NCBI GenBank assembly: GCA_013397865.1
Contig: VZTI01003648.1
Span: forward strand, 723,946 to 787,945
Length of the DNA: 64,000 bases
Reading direction: 5' to 3'
Source of the DNA: Struthidea cinerea
Taxonomy: Eukaryota > Chordata > Aves > Passeriformes > Corcoracidae
A program made the translations under genes and the position numbers. The stretch's first letter is position 1. Every line of letters starts with the position of its first letter. Under the pieces are notes generated by a model that saw only the letters and a list, made by a program, of their open reading frames with translations, ran no database searches and was not told where the DNA came from. Below, one piece after another: positions 25,231-35,000 of this stretch.

Positions 25231-27260
25231 CTTTTTTCTGTGGTCTCTGAAGAAGCCGGCCAAAAGCAGCTCAGGAGACCTCAGTGGCAGCAGGATTCAA
25301 CTCATGCCCCCTCATTTCCCAAATGCCAGGCGCGCTGGATTTAATTTTTCTGAGTTTAGCCTACAAACAATCATTCTTGTCCTCTGCGCAGACCAATGAG
25401 GTCTGCAGCAAGAAAATTGCAAAAGATTTGTTATTTCCCTAGTGTTCCCATTTTCCCATTCCTTTCCCACAGAAGCAAGGGGTTTTTTAGTTTTGTTTTG
25501 TTTTGTGTTGTTTCCCAACTTTCAGGGGAAAATCCTGACAAATGGAAGCCCTGATTCATACCAGCAAAAATTTGGCCTTTTTCAGTTTAAGGTGGAGCCC
25601 TTCTTGACTGAGGATGAAAACATTTCTCTAACTGCACACAGAGGCAAGGACAGAGCCTTCGCCCTGCCAAAGCCAAGGCCAAGTGGTGTTGGGTGCTGGT
25701 GGCCACGAGTGGAGAGTTGTTGTGCAGCAGGCTTTTCATCTGCTCCGTGATCAGGAAAGCGCTGCCAGGCTGGCTCGCAGCACGGGAAACAAGGGGACGG
25801 GTGGGCACAGGGTGGCGGTGGTGGCTGTCACCAAAGAGACTTCCAGAGGTGGGAGAACATCTGGGGAGGGTTGCTTGGGCGGGGACCTGGTGTGATGCCT
25901 CTCTGTGTGGCCGGGATGCATGAGAAGAAAGGTTCCTCACCTTCCTCCTACGTCTTCTCAGGCAACTGAAGGGTGGGTGAGAAAGACTCAGGAAGGGAGG
26001 AGGGAAAGTGCTGCTCCTCTCCATCACCACTGCCCAAAGAGAGACACCTGCTTCCCTCCTCCCTCCGTGTCCTGCCTGGGAAGAAGCGAGGAGGAGAAGC
26101 AGACTTGGGAAAAAGGGATTTATGGCTACAGCCTCTCTGCTCCCACAGCCCAGGGAAAGAAAAGTGGAGGAGGAAGAAGATCAAAGCACAGATGTGTCCC
26201 TAAAACGCTCCCTTGCAGCTTTTCTCCACAGATGCTGTCACCTGTGCTGCACTGCTCCAGCGGGCACCTCTGCCTGTCGCAGCAGGGAATGAGTTTTCTC
26301 TGACACTGAGACAGAAATGGCTTTAAATTAAACAAAAAAAAGGAAAAGCCACGGCTTTTTTCCCCCCTTCCCCATCTCCATCCAGAAAGTACATTTGGCA
26401 GAGCCCCGAGTGCTGGAAGCCATCAGCAGGGCTGTTGGCACTCCAGAGGCTCCAGCAAGGAGGGCAGGTGGGTGCGAGCCACCGACTGCACCGAGGACGC
26501 CTCTCCCAACAACCCGGGGTCCCCCATCACGAGAGCGGGTCTTCCTCTCCATCCCACCCCTTGCTGCTAACTCCAAAGGCCCCTGGGGAGAGCAAGAGTC
26601 CCCTAACGCAGCACGTTGATGCTCCGTGGGTTTTAGTCCATGTGGGTTTTCAAGGTGTTTTGCACCTGCAGCACGCAGTGAAGGCACACGGCCTCCTCCA
26701 GCCAAGGGAATCTCCTTGTGGGCATCGCTCCCCGGGGCAAGGTTCAGGAAGGCTTAGGCACACCCACCCACACCTTTCCAAATCCTGCACCTCACATCTT
26801 GCACTGCTGGGTTGCCTCCTTCTCCCCACCCCAGCACTCAAGAAAAGGCATTTTGAACACAAATTAAGAAATCAGACTTTAGACACATGCAGGGAAGGTG
26901 GGGAAGGGCAGCAATTCCCCAACTACATGCCTTGCAGGGGATCAGGGTAAGCAATATCCTTTGCGCGGGCTGCTCTGCCCACCCTGGGGATGCCCACAGT
27001 CCCACTGGCATGGGCTGGCAGCTCAGCACTGGGAATCCCCCTGGGGGGAAACAAAACACTTACTGGCAGGGCCTCACAGAGGGTGCCACGTCACACTGCA
27101 GGATTTACTTCTTTTGATGGCAAACACACCCACCCCATGGGAAAACACCCCACAATGGAAAGCCACTGGTCGGAAGCAATACCCAGGTGCAGAGCAGGTG
27201 CTGGGGAGAGGACGCATCCCATCCCTTGGCACACCACCCCCCCACAAGCCCCACGCCTAC
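25231..27260 (-). other. Intron immediately 3' of the pappalysin exon
   Basis: Starts with the GTAGGC donor at 27260. The sequence becomes purine-rich around 25980-26180. No catalytic HExxH-encoding exon was found on the minus strand. Confidence 0.75.
25479..25513. repeat. (TTTTG)n low-complexity tract
   Basis: GTTTTGTTTTGTTTTG-type repeats of limited length. Nothing adjoining is recognised. Confidence 0.85.
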
Positions 27261-28323
27261 CGCTGGGGCGAGTCAGGGTCGAAGCAGGTCCTGGTCACGT
27301 CGGTGGCCCGCGGGTCACAGCAGTCGCCGTCATCGAAGTCGTCCAGCATGTTGTTGCACTCCATGTGACAGACGCCGTCGCGGCGCTTCCAGGAGAAGCA
27401 GCGGCCGGGCCGTCGGCAGTCCCCGCCGTCGTAGCCCGTGAGGGGATGCTCGCACTCGGGGTCACAGCGCTCGTTGCCCACCTTGCTGGGCTCGCAGCCC
27501 AGGAGGACGGCGCGGCGGCGCAGAGAGGAGTTGTGCACGTCCAGCAAGCTGAGCTGCCAGGAGATGTTGTAGGGCCGGAAAGCTTCGCTCAGAGCCCGGT
27601 GTTGCCGCCAAATCTGCTCCCAGCTGACCGTGGGCCGCCCGCCGTCGTCCTCCGCCAGGTTCACCACGCGGTACCGCACCACCTTCCAGCCGCGCAGCGG
27701 CCAGTGCTGGTTGTAGTGGGACACCAGCTCCACGTTATCGCAGGCGGTCTGCCCGCAGGCTGGGGGGCCCAGCGGCCGCAGGATGGGGGACGGCGGCGAC
27801 AGCAGCACCCACTGCTGCGGGAAGGCGCCCTCCCGAAAAGGCACCCAGCGTTCCTCCGGGGTGGCAAAGCCGGCGGTCAGAGCCAGCCCTGCCGTCTCCT
27901 CAGCCACCTCCTCTAGAAAGGAGCGCTGGAGGTGGGACTGGGACAGGGCACCACGCCACAGGGCCAGCCCGGCCAGGTGTCCCCGGAAAATGTGGGTGGT
28001 GCCCCAGGCGTCCCCCCCCAGCAGCAGCGTGCGGCAGGAGGACATGAAGGCACTGTGCAGGGGTCCCTCCTGCCCGCCGGCACGGCCGACCCGCACCCCA
28101 TCCACGTAGAGGGCCATCCACCGCCCGTCGTAGCTGGCGGCCAGGTGTGTCCATGCCTCGGGGCGGTAGCGGTGGTGGGAGGTCACCTCAGTGGCACTGG
28201 CTGCCCGGTCCGTGCGCAGGGAGAAGAAGAAGCGGGCGTCCTTCTTGCCGCTGAGCTGCAGGGCGCGGATGCCCAGCGCCCAGCCCTTGTCGCTGGCTGA
28301 GTGCGAGCAGTTGTCGAAGACAC
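27261..28323 (-). CDS. PAPPA2: Pappalysin-2-type internal exon (laminin-G second half plus two Lin12-Notch repeats)
   Basis: Seen: an open minus-strand stretch of 353 whole codons plus split codons at each end. A pyrimidine-rich tract ending CTGCAG precedes 28323, and a GTAGGC donor starts at 27260. Entry phase is 1 and exit phase is 2. Numbering from the first whole codon (28319-28321), residues 1-135 are laminin-G-like, with VFDNCS at the start, DARFFFSL, AASYDGR, ALYVDG and FRGHL. A linker follows with CGQTACDNVEL near 189-199, then HYNQHWPLRG and NISW. The N-glycosylation sequons are NIS and NSS. Two Lin12-Notch repeats lie at about 276-308 (ending GYDGGDC) and 308-335 (ending DDFDDGDCC), and the exon ends TCFDPDSPQ. 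Family knowledge: pappalysins are secreted zinc metalloproteases of the IGF axis, and PAPPA2 cleaves IGFBP-5 and IGFBP-3. The HExxH catalytic domain is encoded downstream and is not in this window. PAPPA2 is preferred over PAPPA from the SDKGWALGI, ALYVDG, CEPSKVGN and GYDGGDCR...CHMECNNML positions; PTVSWEQI looks more PAPPA-like, so a diverged paralogue is possible. The exon is very GC- and CpG-rich compared with its flanks. There is no start or stop codon: this is one exon of a larger gene. Confidence 0.93.
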
Positions 28324-30407
28324 CTGCAGCAGGTCAGGGGCGGGGATGGAGAGAGAGAGGAGAGCTGGTAAGGACCGGAGAGCATCACCACTCCTCCCTG
28401 GAGCACCAGCCGGGTCGGCGGCGGCTGGGAAATGAAGGCGGTCAGAGGCTGGGCAGTGGGTGCTCCACCAGGGGTGACACCCCGGCCCCCATTCAGAATC
28501 ATCTGGATGAGTAGGTGGAGCAGCCAGGAAGAATGGCAGAGCCAGAGAGGCAGGATGGAGAGGGGAGGAAGAGCGTGGAGGGGAGGAGAGGCTGAAGAGC
28601 GAGGTGTTTCTGAGTTGCTCTCCGTAGGAGTGCTCCGGCGGGATGGGATTAGAGGCTAAGCTTTTTATCTGCGAGCCAAAGCTTTCAAGAATTAGAGCAC
28701 AGCAACCCAAAGCAATACAGGCTCCCCCAGGGATTGCTTCCCCAACAGCTTCCAGGCAGATTTACAGCTCTCATTTATGCTCCAGTTTCCCTCCCAGTCA
28801 TGCATCCAGTGCTGGCGGGAGAGGGCTGCAGAGGGATGTGCTGCCTCCAGCCTGGCGAGCGCACTCCTCAGCCCCTAAGGTCACCTGCACAAAAATCCGC
28901 TCCCAGGAACAGCCTCTCCCTCTGCGCCCAAGCATGCTGCAAACCTGTTTTAGGCTGGGCAAGACCTGGAGCTGTGCTGACTTTGCCCCAGACTGCCGAG
29001 TGCCTGCGGCGAAGAGCCAGAGGCTTGCAGGCACCAAAAGCCCTTGGGAATCGGTGGCCACAAGGCATTTAAACACTGGCAAGGATAAAGGGACCTGCTG
29101 CTTGACAGAAATGCCTCTGGGCCCCTGAACCACCACAGCCAGGAGGTTCATGCAGGTCACTGGCTGAGGTGAACGAGCCTGAAGTCACTCTTTGAGCCCC
29201 ACCAGTGGTGTCTTCTGAGGGCCCGGTGCTCTCCCGTTCATCACCCCAACAAACAGTGTCCCAGTGCTGACAAAACCTGCTGCCACGCCCAGAGACTCCT
29301 TTTATGTTCCTGCTGGGGTATTTCTTATTCCCCATCCTGCTTTTCCTGCTGCATGGATTCTCCTGCCCCTCTCTGTGCCATTCCCACTGCGTACACTGCC
29401 TGCCCATCTTCATGGCATCAGGACCCCGTGGTCCAAAAAAAGCACTCCTGCCTGTGCCACTGTCTTGCCTGTCCCTGGGGATAGCCCACCTGCTGCCAGA
29501 ATTGCCAAGAGGCCAGCAGAGAGGAGCAGAGGTGTAGAAGAGAATAGGAGCAGGATCTCCTGGCTCTCATCCAGGGGATGTGTCTGAAGCCAGGTTACCA
29601 TGACCCCACATCTGCCCCTCGTAAACACGGCTGGCAAAGGTCACGTCGAGCCCTGCTGCACCCCAGGAAGCAGCACCCCTCCCTCCATCCATCACTTTCA
29701 CCGAGGGCGAGATGGGTGGTGGCCTCTAAACCATCCCAGAGCCGTAACCACCCTGGGCATGGATCCCTGTCACTGCTCACTACAAAGGCAGCCACGCACA
29801 AAGCCTCCGTGGGTGGATGGGCTTTGGCCAGCTCTTGTTTTCTGGTGGATTGTGAAAGGGAAGCAGAAAGACCAGGGGAAGCTGAGACAGGGGGAAGCCA
29901 AAAAGCAGGAGGCGAGCAAAGGAGCCTTGCAGAAATGAGAAGGCAAAGCTGGGGAGTACTTTTGGGCTGGGTGCTGGCTGAAAGGTGCTGAGACCTGCAC
30001 GCTCGAAAGCCATCTTTTGGTCCTCACTGGGGTTGAGGAAACAGGGCTTGGTACCTTCTCTCTTGGAAAAACTCATGCAGTTCACCTTGAAATGATTCAG
30101 AGTGCCCCAAATTTGATTAAACCCCAAGATAAAAATGGGCAAAACAGCATCAGGGGTGGAACAGCCCCTGGGGTGAGTGTAAGCTATCATCCTCACAAAC
30201 CCATGCTGGAGCCAAGCCGTGCCTGGCAGTGCCTGATGGGCTCAACGTTGGCCAAAAGAAATTTAAGTGAGCCCAGAACCAGGTATGAGGACTTCATCAA
30301 AGTCCTCAAAGGGACTTCATCAAAGGGGTGTAAGTAAGGCCAAGGCCAGCTCTACAACAGGGGAGGAAAATCAGTAAAGCAGCAGCTGGTGCTTCCTAGA
30401 CCTGGCC
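28324..30407 (-). other. Intron immediately 5' of the pappalysin exon
   Basis: Ends with a pyrimidine-rich tract and CTGCAG at 28324. CpG density falls sharply on leaving the exon. No upstream coding exon (first half of laminin-G) is recognisable here. Confidence 0.75.
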
Positions 30408-30413
30408 AGGGAT

Positions 30414-30774
30414 TGTAGATGCTGAAAAGCTTTGGTAGAGAAATTTTTCAGCTTTCTGCAGCATTCTGTGAGAGCTCTGTGGTTCTCATGAAAGCTATGG
30501 AAAACACTGCTATGGGTTTTTGTAAACTGGTTTTTTATCTGTGCACCTGGGATCTGTTTTTCAGAGTTGTTATTGTACACAGTGAAATAATATTTTGAAG
30601 TCGGTGTTGTGAGCTTCGGCCAATGGGACAGGGGGTGGCTGGTCCAAGATCCAATGACCTCCTGTCATCTTTAGGAACCAAGTTATATAAGTCAATTTAA
30701 TAAATTAAATTATCACTTTCTTCCTGAACTTGGATTGTGTCGTTACTCGCCGTTCTCGGTACTTAACAGCGACA
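30414..30774 (+). mobile_element. Solo LTR, same family (361 bp)
   Basis: It begins TGTAGATGCTG and ends TAACAGCGACA, within perfect 6-bp duplications AGGGAT (30408-30413 and 30775-30780). It contains CCAAT (30620-30624), a TATATAA box (30684-30690) and AATAAA (30699-30704), followed by a segment well conserved between copies (GGATTGTGTCGTTACTC). No internal retroviral sequence is present, so it is a solo LTR left by recombination between the two LTRs of a provirus. It lies antisense to the pappalysin gene, 2.1 kb upstream of the coding exon. The perfect duplication and intact ends make it one of the younger copies. Confidence 0.93.
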
Positions 30775-30780
30775 AGGGAT

Positions 30781-33008
30781 GACATCTCCACATCAGCAGC
30801 AGCTGCAGAATAGTGTAACAAAAAAGCTCTAGCACCAGGTCCTGACATCTCTCAAGGGCCTTCATGAGAAATCATCAGGGGAGCAGTTTCAAGACCCCAG
30901 AGTTTGCCAAGGAGCTCGGTATTTTGTCCTGAGGCAACCCACCAGAAGGGAAAGAGCTGTTTGTAGAAGAAGTGCGAGGTATCTCCTCAGCAGCTCTGCC
31001 TCTGATGCCTCAGGTGGGAAAGGGGAGCTCTAGCCTGGTTTATGCTGTTCACCTGAGCCTCAGGGTAACGCCTTTGGGGGCTGAAACAAGAGCTGGTGGT
31101 AAAAGCACAACAAACTTTGAAGGGGAAGGTACCTGCCAGGGAAGGTCATGGAGAAAAAGCCCACAAAGAGGTCAAGTGTGCCACTTCGTAAGGACCACAC
31201 TGCAGGCAGCCTCTCCCACTGGGGCCAGGAGTTCTGCAGCACAAGGAATAGCTTTCAGGCGTGCTTTGAGACACAGATACTGGGGGAAACTGGCTGCCAA
31301 AGCTCCAGAGGGTCTGACAAAGGCCAGGACCCTCTAGTCGTGGTCACCCCTCAGGGGTCTGCAGTGGGAACCAGCTCAGAGAGCCAAGGAGGACATCTGG
31401 ATTTAGACACAGCAGATGTTTGGGATGGTCTCCGGTGAAGGATCTGACCCAACAAAATCACCTGCAATCTGAGTTAAAACAAACCTCAGCCTGGCACAAA
31501 GGGAAATCCCTTGGGGTTCACCAGAAGCAGAGCAGGCGTAAGTGGAGGGGAGACAAAAGAGGTGGGAAAGGAAACAGCATCACGTGAAAGGATTCTCATC
31601 TGCTGCCCAAAATGAGTAGGACAAGGAAGAAGGACACGTTTCCTTCCCTAACAGGGGCTGTGGCAGGGTACTGGGGTTATACCCCAGCAGGAATCCCCCC
31701 ATGAAGGAGTGACTGAGAAGGATGAACAACCCCATCCAGGGTGGCCCTGAGGCAAAACGTGGCATCTAGTGGAAAAAACCACCAACCCCTGAGCTTTCAA
31801 TCCAAGCAGCCACAGCAGCTGGCAGGACAGCTTGCTTTGCATGATCAGAGCTGCTCAGCCTGGCCTTACTTCCCAGGCACTGATGCTGGGAGAGCTCAGC
31901 TCTGCCCTGCTGTGCTCCTGCCTTCCCTCACACATGGGCACTTGGAGCATCTCCAGCTCCTCCGCACCTTGGGATGACCTCATGCTCTGTCTCCTCTCTT
32001 TCGACAGAGCAGGAGCAGCAGATCAGAAGGAGACTCGGCACCTGCCGAGGTCTGGCAGCTGCTCCTGTCACCTGCTCACACAAAATGCCAGCAGCACTGA
32101 GCTGTCCCCCTTTGGCCACCCACACCCGGGCCCCTTGGTCCCAACTGCAGGGAGACAGCGGGAAGTGAACAGTGACTCAGACAGCCGGAGGTTCCTGGGG
32201 CTGACTCAAACCCTGGAGCAGGGAAGCTGGGGGATATTACCCGAGTGAATGCCAGCGCTCACGGGTGGTGCTTTCAGCCCTAACAACTGTCCCACCCTCC
32301 AGAAGGAAATTAAAAAATATAGAATAAAAAATAATAATGAAAAAAACCTCTGCTGGCTAGCTGGGAAACTCAAAACCCAGCACCTGCAGGCCAGACCCCC
32401 AGATGCGAAGAGCTGAGCTGCTGATGCGATGACTGGGAATTGTGCTCCACGCATCCCAAGGTGCTGCCTGGGAATTGTGCTCCACGCATCCCAAGGTGCT
32501 GCCTGCCAGCGGGGAGGCATCGGGGATGCCGACGGGAAGGCGGGCAGCGAGGTGGATGCCAGGGAGTTTGCTAGTTTCCTTGAACACGGCTGTTCTTCCC
32601 CTCTGCCACAGACTCCAGCCCGTCCCCTCCTGCCTCTTCCACAGCGCAGGTGTGGTTACTGCCCTACAACCGAGGAGGTAAATCAATGAAAGGGGCCAGG
32701 CAAAGCAGAGGGAGGTTCAGTCGAATGATCACAAGCCAAAGGAGAGTTAGGAGAGAGAGAGGGATTCCCCAACCAGCTTGGCTGGGGCAGCACAGAAACA
32801 CGGGGGCCCCCACTGTGGGGACCCCAGAGATCCTGGCACTGCCATCTGTTCCCAGCCCTTCCTAGCACCCCTGCACTGCCCTGCCCAGCTGGTACCCAGA
32901 CACAAGCACCCATCCTGGCACAGCTGAATGAGGCACCGTTGCAGGAGGTGACATCTGCCCCACTCTCTGCCTGTGTGCCAGTCTTCTCTGTCTCCTCAGC
33001 TCCTCCAC
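30781..33008 (-). other. Presumed intron, no gene seen
   Basis: Contains only the 35-bp tandem duplication at 32434. Frames are short. Confidence 0.6.
32434..32503. repeat. Exact 35-bp tandem duplication
   Basis: Two identical 35-base units (32434-32468 and 32469-32503), each starting TGGGAATTGTGCTCCACGCA. No third unit is present. The absence of mismatches suggests a recent slippage or repair event. Confidence 0.97.
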
Positions 33009-33420
33009 CATAGGATCGTTAAGGTTGGAAAAACCCTCTAAGGTCAAGTCCAACAGTTAAAGCAGCACTGCCAAGCCCAAAAATAAACCACGTCCCTAAG
33101 CACCACATCTATACATTTTTTGAACAGTTCCAGGGATGGTGATTCCATCAGCCTGTTCCAGTGCGTGACAACTCTTTCAGAGAAGTAATTTTTCTCAATA
33201 TCCAACACAAACGTCTCCTGGCACAATTTGAGGTAATTTCCTCTTGCCCCATCACTTGTTACTCAGGAGAAGAGACAGACAACCGCTACACCCTCCTTCC
33301 AGGTAGTTGTGGAGAGCAATAAGGTCCTCCCTGAGCCTCCTTTTCCCCCGGCTGAGCTCCCCCAGCTCCCTCAGCTGCTCCTCACGGGACTCGCTCATCC
33401 CTTGCCCGTTCCTTAGCAAG
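33009..33420 (-). mobile_element. CR1 LINE 3' fragment with ORF2 C-terminus
   Basis: The left end is AGGATCGTTAAGGTTGGAAA. The minus-strand frame near 33252-33420 reads LRELGELSRGKRRLREDL and DLIALHNYLEGG, the usual CR1 ORF2 C-terminal words. It belongs to the subfamily whose 3' end reads AGGTCAAGTCCAAC, and it abuts the CpG-rich island. Confidence 0.92.
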
Positions 33421-35000
33421 CGCTTGAGGGGGCACCTCTCGGTAGAACAAGCCCCGGGGGCCGCCCCCTGCCCCGCAGCCGTCCCGCAGAGCCCTCGGGG
33501 CCGCAGCCCGGGGGATGGCACCGGGGCCGGGCCGTGAGCGCGGCGCGGCTGCCACCGTGCGGCCACCGCCCCGGGGAGCCCCGGACAGCTCGGTGTGCCC
33601 CGAGCCCCGAGCAGGGGGGACTGGTGGGGAGGAGGATCAGGGGGAGCGGATCACCCAGAGGGACCTTCCAGCTCCCGGCGAGGGAAGAGGGAAAAANNNN
33701 NNNNNNNNNNNNNNNNNNNNNNNNNNNNNNNNNNNNNNNNNNNNNNNNNNNNNNNNNNNNNNNNNNNNNNNNNNNNNNNNNNNNNNNNNNNNNNNNNNNN
33801 NNNNNNNNNNNNNNNNNNNNNNNNNNNNNNNNNNNNNNNNNNNNNNNNNNNNNNNNNNNNNNNNNNNNNNNNNNNNNNNNNNNNNNNNNNNNNNNNNNNN
33901 NNNNNNNNNNNNNNNNNNNNNNNNNNNNNNNNNNNNNNNNNNNNNNNNNNNNNNNNNNNNNNNNNNNNNNNNNNNNNNNNNNNNNNNNNNNNNNNNNNNN
34001 NNNNNNNNNNNNNNNNNNNNNNNNNNNNNNNNNNNNNNNNNNNNNNNNNNNNNNNNNNNNNNNNNNNNNNNNNNNNNNNNNNNNNNNNNNNNNNNNNNNN
34101 NNNNNNNNNNNNNNNNNNNNNNNNNNNNNNNNNNNNNNNNNNNNNNNNNNNNNNNNNNNNNNNNNNNNNNNNNNNNNNNNNNNNNNNNNNNNNNNNNNNN
34201 NNNNNNNNNNNNNNNNNNNNNNNNNNNNNNNNNNNNNNNNNNNNNNNNNNNNNNNNNNNNNNNNNNNNNNNNNNNNNNNNNNNNNNNNNNNNNNNNNNNN
34301 NNNNNNNNNNNNNNNNNNNNNNNNNNNNNNNNNNNNNNNNNNNNNNNNNNNNNNNNNNNNNNNNNNNNNNNNNNNNNNNNNNNNNNNNNNNNNNNNNNNN
34401 NNNNNNNNNNNNNNNNNNNNNNNNNNNNNNNNNNNNNNNNNNNNNNNNNNNNNNNNNNNNNNNNNNNNNNNNNNNNNNNNNNNNNNNNNNNNNNNNNNNN
34501 NNNNNNNNNNNNNNNNNNNNNNNNNNNNNNNNNNNNNNNNNNNNNNNNNNNNNNNNNNNNNNNNNNNNNNNNNNNNNNNNNNNNNNNNNNNNNNNNNNNN
34601 NNNNNNNNNNNNNNNNNNNNNNNNNNNNNNNNNNNNNNNNNNNNNNNNNNNNNNNNNNNNNNNNNNNNNNNNNNNNNGGAGGGGTGTGGAGGGGGGGCTG
34701 CCCTTATTTAAAGATGATTATGTCCAATCTAATAAACCCCGAGCGGAGCATCGCCCTCCCTTCCCTCCGCCCTCGCGGGCGCTGCCCAGGATGCTGGCGG
34801 GGAGGGGATGCGGAGGGGACACAACCCTCCGGGCGCTGGGTCCCCTCCGCGCCCGCTTCCCGCCCTCGGGGTTTTGGGACAGCACCTGCCCTGTCCCTGC
34901 CCGTGTTTTCTTCTGTTGTAGCTCCCGCCTCGCCTCCATCCTCCATCTCCATCACCTAGAGGGGAGGAAAAGAAGCTGGAAGGAGGGGAAACCCTCCCTC
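33421..35000 (-). promoter_or_regulatory. CpG-rich island split by the gap; candidate minus-strand promoter
   Basis: Bases 33421-33696 and 34678-35000 are markedly GC- and CpG-rich compared with surrounding DNA. Just right of the gap is a short AT-rich patch. Read on the minus strand it shows an inverted CCAAT (ATTGG, 34724-34728), then a TATA-like CTTTAAATAA (34704-34713). A start site about 25-30 bases further would fall at the gap edge, near 34680. The orientation fits the pappalysin gene, whose 5' exon is missing from the visible sequence. This is inference: the TATA-like string is nearly readable on both strands, and no transcript evidence is available. Confidence 0.35.
33697..34677. other. 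Assembly gap (981 Ns)
   Basis: An uninterrupted run of N. Both edges are CpG-rich, a sequence type that short-read assemblies often lose. Open reading frames drawn across this interval (for example from 33515 or 33534 on the plus strand) are artefacts of translating N. A first exon of the pappalysin gene could be hidden here, but nothing in the sequence shows it. Confidence 0.99.

Noticed and set aside
1..27260. Downstream pappalysin catalytic exon (HExxHxxGxxH) on the minus strand
   Set aside because: No minus-strand frame shows the zinc-binding motif or the flanking conserved blocks, so the catalytic exon is presumed to lie left of the window.
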